Shown piece by piece: positions 20,874 through 28,087 of a stretch of 28,087 nt of DNA. The notes beneath the pieces are model-generated. The model was not told the origin of the DNA. It searched no databases and saw only the letters and a list, made by a program, of their open reading frames with translations. Position 1 is the first letter of the stretch; each line of letters opens with the position of its first letter. The position numbers were made by a program, and so were the translations under genes. The stretch comes from Parasitella parasitica (Eukaryota > Mucoromycota > Mucoromycetes > Mucorales > Mucoraceae). The stretch covers positions 2,077 through 30,163 of the forward strand of contig MU619438.1 of NCBI GenBank assembly GCA_025201805.1. The letters run 5' to 3'.

Positions 20874-23800
20874 TTACTTCATATGTGAAATGTATTGGAA
20901 GACATAAGAAACAATTCCTTTCTGTGCTTCTGTCATTAAGATGGGATCAGGTAACTTGTGCAGCTCTCCGTTATAATGATTCCATCTAAATCAACGGTGT
21001 TAGGTCTATGCGAAACAAATGGCTAGAAAAGTCAGTGACTTACGTGCTGGAGTCACCGTAGTTCATGCTTTCAGCAGGTGTATGCTGTTTACCCAGAATG
21101 CAACGCTTGCATTTAAAGGTATCATGAGTCTCGCTCTCGCTCTTGGTATGGAGTGTAAATAGTCTACGCATATCAGCTACTGAAAAGTGTCTCTCCATGT
21201 CTGTTGCTTCGTCCACGACACAGTTGGAAAGTGATTGTTTATGAGATTGGCGCTGAAAGATCTTTTCCTCGATGGTGCCAGAAGCAATAAAGCGATATAT
21301 AAAACAATCCTTTTTTTGGCCGTCTCTCCATACACGAGCCAACGCTTGCTGATCAGCAGCAGGATTCCAATCAGGATCAAACAACACTAATCGATTAGCT
21401 CCAATCAAGTTTAGACCACATCCACCAGCTTTACTGCTCAGCAGGAACACAAATTCGTCTCGCTCGGGGTCATTAAACTGATCTACAAGCTTTTGTCTTT
21501 TGCCAATGTTCATAGAGCCATCTAACCGAAAGACGCCGTACTGATTTTGCTGACAAAAGGATTCAAATATATCCAACGTTTGAGTGTAATTGCTGATGAG
21601 CACAATCTTGTCTTTGGTTTCCTTTTTGATTTTCGCTAGCATCCGAGCCAGAACAGCGAACTTACCAGATAATGCCGCATCAACTTTGCCTTGCTGGAAG
21701 TAATTGGACGGTAACGCAGACTGGCAGCCCTGCAAGTCCTCAGGCAAGTTCAACAATTTAGGATGGTTACAGAGTTTTTTCAGTAATGTAATGTTCTACA
21801 TGCAGTGCGTTAATAAATTGCGCAAATAAAACGGAGCTTATCATGTGTTTACTTTCAATGCTTGACACCCTCCGCCACGCATTAATGATTTCATTTCAGG
21901 CGATTCCAAAAATATATTGTACAGCGACTCTTGCAGAGGTGCCAACTTGCAAAATACAACGTGTTCGTATTTGACAGGTACTAAAAAACAAAAGTAAAAG
22001 TATTAGTGATGAAAAAAAAAAAGACTGTAAACTCAGGCTAAACTTACAGTATTTTGTCAAGATGTCATTAGTTCTACGAATCGTAAATTTAGAGACTATA
22101 TTCCAGAATTCAGACACTTTTTCGTCGCTAATTTCTCTTTCTTTTTCAGTTGCATCTGCATCACGGCCCCTCAAGATTGGATTTTCATAGTTTCTTCGGA
22201 ACTCATTTGGTGTTCCAAGTAGACCTGGATTTGCAAAGTCAAGCAATGCATAGTATTCGCTCAGATCGTTTTGGATTGGTGTCCCTGAAAGGATGACTCT
22301 TCTTGTTACATTCAAACTATTCAGCTCTTGAAATAACTTTGATTCCCGGTTCTTTAAGCGATGGCCTTCATCACATAGTAAAACACCAATGGATGTCTTT
22401 TGCAAGTATTTGGTATAAGCTCTTAAACTTTCGTAAGAGATGATGAGTATAGAGTTCTTGCTTTGGTTAGCGCCCCATCGTTTAACTGCTGCAATTTTTT
22501 CTTTGCTGCCTCCAACGTCTACAGTTAGAGGTTGCACACGAGTAGCACCAAGCCATTTCACTAGTGATAAATCCATTAAATAAATATACATACATATATT
22601 TTTACATAGCATGCTGATTAAAGTCATTACCAAACTCATTTGCCCAATTCTTGACAAGACTTGACGGGCATGTAATGATTGCTTTTTGGATGGTAGGTTT
22701 TCCGGCTTCCTCAGATTGTTGCAGTAGAGTCCAAACTAATGTAATACATTGAAGTGTTTTTCCTAACCCCATCTCATCCGCCATAATACATCCATAGGCT
22801 TCGGGATAAACTTTTCCAGTTGCACATTGATACAGAAACTTGACTCCTTCAATTTGATGTGGCCTCAGTACTCTTGTCAATGCTGGATCAACCACTACAT
22901 GTACAAGTTTTCTCTTTTCTTTCTTCAATCCCAATATCTCTGCCAAGGATTTTCCCTTTTTAGGTTTATCTGTCGTAATCTTGATTTCTTCAGGAACAGG
23001 TTGATTATCAGGATCCCACAGTACGATTGCGCCGTCGGTGGTGTGGTCGTAAAGAGCTCTCAACATGTGCCCTGCTCTTCGTCGAATGCCCAATGTCTTT
23101 TTTTCTCCATACGAACTGCTAGCTGGTGGTATAAATGCAATTGATGACGATGGTTTCTTTTCAGCAGATTTCAGCAGCTTTCTATCAGCGGATGCTGCTG
23201 TAGTAGCTGTGTTGCCTGTCATTATAGTAGGCACCTTGAACTTTTTACTCAATATAGATCGAGCATCATAGTTTTTAGTCATACGACTATTGGGTAAAGG
23301 CGAAAACTTTGTGGTAGTATGCTTTGTGATGGTATTGTTTGAAATGCTTTTCAATGCTGTTCTTGGTTTCTTGGCTACATGTTTAGGATCATCATCCACA
23401 TCAGCACTGTTATCGCTATCGTTGTAATCAGACTCGTCGCTGCTGACAGCAGCTATAATTCGTTTTCTATCAATAGTTCGAATTGATAGCTTTTTAGTAG
23501 TTTGGAATTCAACGTCTGTGTCTTTTTCATCATCATCATCGCCATCCTCTTCTTCATCACTGCTATCTACCTTTATCGGTTGATTTTTGCTTACAGATTT
23601 CACCACTGTTGTCTGCTGTTTGTCTCTTTGTTCTCCTGCATCACCATTATTGATCTTTGATGACTTTTTTTTTACTACAGGCTGAAATTCGTCGTCTTCT
23701 TCGCTTTCATCACTGCCATCTTGTATTACAGATTGTTTTCTTTCCACTTGCTTTTTTATTGTAGGGTGGTACTCATCTTCATCTTCACTGCTGCTGTCTA

Positions 23801-23876
23801 TATGAACGGGGATAGATATAATGGGTTTTTTTTCACGGCTAGATTTTCTCAGCGGTCTTTGTGGTTTGGAAATCAT
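20874..23876 (-). CDS. RAD54: RAD54 recombination-repair DNA translocase (SNF2 family)
   Basis: Minus-strand exons 22631-23876, 22048-22560, 21853-21980, 21044-21795 and 20874-20985 give 916 aa (yeast Rad54 has about 900). It uses ATP to move on dsDNA and stimulates Rad51-mediated strand exchange in the nucleus. Seen: an acidic/Ser-rich N-terminus with repeated SSDE/DSSDEEE patches; [26 protein letters not shown]; motif [23 protein letters not shown] across the first splice; DEGHRLKN (motif II); [33 protein letters not shown] across the third; [40 protein letters not shown]; and the terminal LPDP...[12 protein letters not shown]. These are Rad54-specific rather than general SNF2 signatures, which also separates it from Rdh54. 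The first ATG at 23876 is used; a splice-acceptor-like CTCTCAG lies 8 nt upstream. Confidence 0.95.
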
Positions 23877-23884
23877 GTCAAAAC

Positions 23885-24009
23885 CTGAGAGAAAAAGATG
23901 CGCAGTTGCTTCTTTTTTTTTTTTTATCTATGCTTTGATGAAGAAAGAAGCACACATCGCTGCCTTTTTTTTTTTAAAGTCCTTTGGAATTTGGACTTCT
24001 CACCTACCT
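23885..24009 (-). promoter_or_regulatory. Possible 5' UTR intron of RAD54
   Basis: On the minus strand a donor-like CAAG|GTAGGTGAG lies near 24009 and a pyrimidine-led acceptor TTTTTCTCTCAG ends near 23885, 8 nt before the chosen ATG. No ATG upstream of the donor opens a frame that joins the coding exon, so the intron would lie in the leader. Confidence 0.35.
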
Positions 24010-25285
24010 TGGTAATAGTTACATGCTGAACAAGTTTATTAGAGCTTCATTCCTGGCTTATTTCTTTTCTGAAATGAAAAGCTGAGGATTTACTTTCTTC
24101 TCTCACGTGCACCATTTGTGATTTTTCAAGATTATCCTGGGTGTTTTGCCATCATTTATTCAGCCAAGGGATTAAAGTTCTGCACTGTGAGGATCTGAAT
24201 CCAAGACTCGTTTTGATACAAGCCTTTGTGTTTTTACAAATTCGATTTAAAGTGATCTTAAGTGTCATTTTGTTTCGAGAGCCCATCAAAACGAATGCTA
24301 CACTGGTATCGTTTTAAATAATCCATCATTTGCAATACTTTTGACTTGAATTTAGAAAACAGTTATCAGTATGAATAAAAACCATCTTCTTTTACCACAA
24401 TTCTAGTTTTTCTTTTTTAGTATTTGTAACCACTAATATAAGTGAAACTGGTAGCATAGAACCTACTGCTTAACTTTGGTATGCAATCTCTGCATTTATT
24501 GTCATAGAGGCATCAGCAGTATTACTCTATACATTCACATGCAGTTGCTTCTTTTTATTTATTGATGATGTGGATCTTAAAAGTAAAAGTTTTGATCTGA
24601 AAGTTTTTGTTTGCTGCGTGATTTAGTTAGAATGATATACGAGCACTTGTCAATATTACATCTTCAAGTTCCTTAGTGCTGGTGTAGTAACGATTAGCTG
24701 CTACGACAATGCAATAAAATATTTACATGTACTGTATGAATAGACATGGTTGAGAAAGTTATAAATAAGGCCCAAAATACGAAATCGGTAGACGGTAGAA
24801 ACTTGAATCAGATTCTATTTACAAAAAATTTGGCCGGTTGCTAACTCATTGATATACAAGTGCGCGCAAAATGCTATTCACATAAAATGGTGATCTCAAA
24901 TATTGAAGTTTTATGTTTAGGAAATCAATAATGTAAAACAAGTATAATATTATATTTGCACTCGAATAGTAAAGGTGGAATATCCAGTATTAATTCAAGA
25001 CGTGCTGCATAGATAACACGCTACGTGACATTTACTAGTAGTTGATGACAAATGTCAAACAACAACAGATATACAATAATAATAATACAAGTTAGTTCAG
25101 ACTTTATTATATAACTATCCAGAATTGAGGGACATAGATATTTGATTGTAATAACGCATGTGATATTCGTCTCTAATCCACGCCGATTATTATCATCATA
25201 GCTGTAACAACCGAACATTAGTTCATTAATAAAGTACAAATAGCAGAGCATGCCTTCCTTTCCTGACATATTCATCTGAAAATTT

Positions 25286-25301
25286 ATATATATATATATA
25301 T
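25286..25301. repeat. TA microsatellite
   Basis: A short run of TA dinucleotides is followed directly by a T run. Confidence 0.8.
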
Positions 25302-25694
25302 TTTTTTTGTATGAAAGTGTATCTTTATTAAAAGAAAATTTAAATATGAATAAAGTTATCAGGTTTCAACTAATCGTATTTCGTCTAAATTTAACGAAGT
25401 CATTGTTTCTTTGCTAATAACTTTTGAAATGAACTAGAATTGAATCCCATCATAAAATCTTGTCATCATCCCAATAATAGCAGCTATGGTTGCAAAAGTC
25501 AAATGAAAAGCAGGGATACGAATTGACATATGTAAGTTGTGCCACGAACTAAGCCTGAAAAAGATTAATTCATCAAACAGAAGAAAGCTTCCTAATTGCA
25601 TCGCATGAGTGAAAACATGTTTCAAAATACCGTTCCTGATCCATCATCGTTAGATCGACAACGTCAATAAACAACTCAATGACATTCACGCTCG

Positions 25695-25730
25695 CCTAAT
25701 ATTAGGATAGCTACGATAGAATAATTCTAT
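25695..25730. repeat. Two adjacent perfect palindromes
   Basis: CCTAATATTAGG (25695-25706) is a perfect 12-bp palindrome. ATAGAATAATTCTAT (25716-25730) is perfect around a central A. They are separated by 9 bp. Confidence 0.8.
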
Positions 25731-26389
25731 TGTCCTGATGAATGACCATCCCTAGTCAACACAAGTAGTCTGATAGTATACTGATGTGTCAATTTCCCAA
25801 CCGGAAGTCAAACTCAAGTAAACTCAATCCTGAACACAATTCAGGAACATATCCCAATAGATCATGTTCCTTATTTATAACTCAACATGACATGTTCATG
25901 GACAATAGATACAATATATCGTTCCATTCTCTAAATCACACCATGTCTCACACTTGTATCTTATCCTCCCATCAGTCCACTTAGATTCACTAGTATATAA
26001 ACCATCATTTTTTCCATGTAATAAACGAGATCTTTACCTGATTAATTCACAACTGTTTTATTTGAATAATTTCTCATTCTGATAAATCATATACTACTAA
26101 GCCAGAACGGCTAATTAGAATTTATAGCACATGATGTATATTTCAGATATTTCAATACAATAAAAAGAGACTAGTAATAATTCACAGCTTTCAACTATAT
26201 CCGAACAATAAAAGAAGTATATCATTTATTATGATAAAAATACAGGGTATTTATATCTTAAATTATTTTCTACAACTGAGATGGTGGCTGTAATAACCAA
26301 TAGATTAATGTGATAGTATTGTGGAATCGGTATAAATTGTTATATGGATTCACGGAAAAAAATTATAATAAAAAAACAATAAAGTCAAC

Positions 26390-27482
26390 TTGATAAAGGT
26401 ATTAGGTTTTATTATCAAATCGACAGGTGTATCAAGCTGCCGTTCATCTACTGGCCAGGTAGATGAACCTTTATATACTTAAACTGTGGATAAATGTTCT
26501 ACTCTCGCAATTTAACATGTACGACAATACTGCGTAACTAGCATCTTAACTTTGTGCTAACCTACATATCAGCAGACTCAAGATAACTTAAATATATTTG
26601 AGTCAGGAGATAGACTTTACCCGAGGTAAGTACCCTGATCAATCTTCTATGCGAAGATTATTAATATCGATCCATAAGCGTATATCATTCCTTGAATAGT
26701 CTTATCCAGTCTATATTAATAGTACATGTCTGAGTGTATATCACTTATTCATCTTAGCATATATCGGTATATGTAGCACGTCTATAGCATGTCATAAGCA
26801 TATCTATAGCATTGCACATATTGTACAAGTCTGGAGTACATGATGTATCTGTAGCTAGTATCATGGATATAAGTATATGTCTTGTAGTGCGTATCTGGAA
26901 ACTGGGGATACGCATCTGAAGCATAGATCTTATATAGCATAAGCTCGTAGCATATACTAAATCTAGTAAATGTCTAAGGCTTGTGTCGAGATATAAGTAT
27001 CTCAGTCTATAGCGTCATCCATCCTAATGGTGCCGTCTCTAGCTTATATCTTATATAGTATAAATCTGTATTGCACATCTTATTATCTGTGCGCATATGT
27101 AGTTTATATCAATTTAAGGTAACTTGATGAATCTAGAAGTGGAATGCAGATCATCATAGTGAATGTATTTCACAAGTATGTTGTCACTGTTGATGAACGA
27201 ATAGAAAATACACCGTGTTAGCATTGTCAATTGGTTTGATATTGCAGTAAATTTGAAAGATTTACGAAATAAAAAAAAATAAAATTAAAAGCGATATGAA
27301 ATTACAATTATAATCAAGTTTGGGGTGTTATATCAATAACATGGCAAGGTCTCACATCAGGATCTCAGATCAGTCCCAGGGTCTTACAGTAAATCATGGG
27401 TAGTCATGATTTACATTATGCAGCTAGACAGTAGAACCCTAGTGTAATGAATGTGTGTATAATACATCGAGAGATGTATTAT
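26390..27482. repeat. Cluster of short perfect inverted repeats
   Basis: Eight hairpin-forming repeats: 26390-26418 (7-bp arms), 26442-26468 (10-bp arms GTTCATCTAC/GTAGATGAAC), 26575-26604 (7 bp, 11 with one mismatch), 26641-26659 (6 bp), 26888-26914 (8-bp arms TGCGTATC/GATACGCA), 26988-27003 (6 bp), 27389-27414 (10-bp arms GTAAATCATG/CATGATTTAC) and 27459-27482 (10-bp arms ATAATACATC/GATGTATTAT, loop GAGA). The motif TCTATAGCAT is repeated at 26781 and 26803 and, with one change, at 27006. The origin of the region is not identified. Confidence 0.7.
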
Positions 27483-28087
27483 GAATAAAGGTGTAATTCT
27501 TTGGCAGATTTATTTTATCAGACTTTTGACATAACATACAGGTCTTTTGTACATACAACATATTAATAACATTTGTCCTAATAAATATTTCTTGATTTTG
27601 AATGCAAATAGCCATATTTTTTCTCAAGAATCTTTTATTTCTTCACGCAAATGCTGAAATACACAATATGGGTAACAATACAGCAGAGCATATCAAGTAC
27701 AGTTCACAAACACAACAATTTTTGACATGTTTTTTATTTCTCTTTCTTTTCAATATATTTTATAGACAATAAATGTTAGTCCAAAGATATAGTATAAATT
27801 ATAGTGACTACATGCTATGGACGTATGAATGGTCCAAGAAGGTATAATTTTTTGAAAGGCACTTTTTAGCACCATTAACAATCTAGTCAATATTTTTTAA
27901 ATAGCCATGTTGCAAAAGTGCTTAAATCATCACCAGGCATTCAAGACAATCACTGAAAATTAAAAAAGTGATCGCTTTATTACAGCTTACTCAAAGCTAT
28001 CACTGGAAACAAATGCGCATCTTAGATTTGCTTTTGAGATTAGCACGAGTCTATAAATACTGCACACTTTGCTTTTCCTTTTTTTTT
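27483..28087. other. AT-rich right flank without a recognisable gene
   Basis: The window ends in AT-rich sequence and a T run. A minus-strand open frame at 27439-27627 has no recognisable features. The pyrimidine-rich end may be the promoter of a gene beyond the window, which cannot be tested here. Confidence 0.45.

Larger units (their letters stand above)
24010..26400. other. AT-rich region without a recognisable gene
   Basis: The part next to RAD54 presumably contains its promoter. Beyond that the sequence is AT-rich with stops in all frames. The longer open frames (25021-25275, 25434-25625, 25784-25984) have no domain or splice context I recognise. It holds a TA microsatellite and some perfect palindromes, listed separately. 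No tRNA, rRNA or transposase signature was seen by eye. Confidence 0.5.

Noticed and set aside
20874-23876. SNF2 gene considered as DNMT5 or another methylation partner of the UHRF1-like protein
   Set aside because: There is no methyltransferase domain, and the motifs and both termini are those of RAD54.
25021-25984. Three open frames of 63-84 codons in AT-rich DNA
   Set aside because: Composition and lack of domains fit chance open frames; no splice signals link them into a gene.

Overview
The window is nuclear DNA of a fungus, most likely an early-diverging one of the Mucoromycota/Mucorales type. It has many short introns (about 50-75 nt) with GTAAGT-like donors and TAG/CAG acceptors, compact AT-rich intergenic DNA with long A/T homopolymers, and glutamine-rich regulators. 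One protein carries an animal-like UHRF1 domain set that yeasts and most moulds lack. All assignments come from reading translations and splice sites by eye; no search was run.

Region by region: (1) 553-2538 (+), a poly-Q C2H2 transcription factor with four GLI/ZIC-like fingers, followed by about 1.1 kb without a gene. (2) 3690-4970 (+), an Ngl2-like EEP nuclease, and only 79 bp later 5050-7191 (+), a UHRF1-like protein with UBL, PHD, SRA and RING domains. (3) 7192-8197, intergenic, with one end of a Tc1/mariner-like element. (4) 8198-9814 (-), a divergent hexokinase best read as N-acetylglucosamine kinase, and 10175-11283 (-), glucosamine-6-phosphate deaminase: a two-gene amino-sugar catabolism pair. 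(5) 11284-13467, about 2.2 kb with a decayed minus-strand coding sequence. (6) 13468-17753 (+), a Drs2-type P4-ATPase lipid flippase in 11 exons. (7) 18165-19631 (+), a CUE-domain ubiquitin-binding protein of the Cue5 type. (8) 19797-20789 (+), a DUF1838-family protein, convergent with (9) 20874-23876 (-), RAD54. (10) 23877-28087, about 4.2 kb of AT-rich DNA without a recognisable gene but rich in short perfect inverted repeats.

The clearest functional link is the amino-sugar pair: GlcNAc kinase makes GlcNAc-6-P, a deacetylase not present here would give GlcN-6-P, and the deaminase converts that to fructose-6-P. The other genes look like unrelated housekeeping functions (rRNA 3' processing, lipid asymmetry, ubiquitin-linked autophagy, recombination). 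The most unusual single gene is the UHRF1-like protein, which suggests a modified-cytosine reader coupled to ubiquitin ligation. No bacterial-style operon, CRISPR array, rRNA or tRNA gene was seen.
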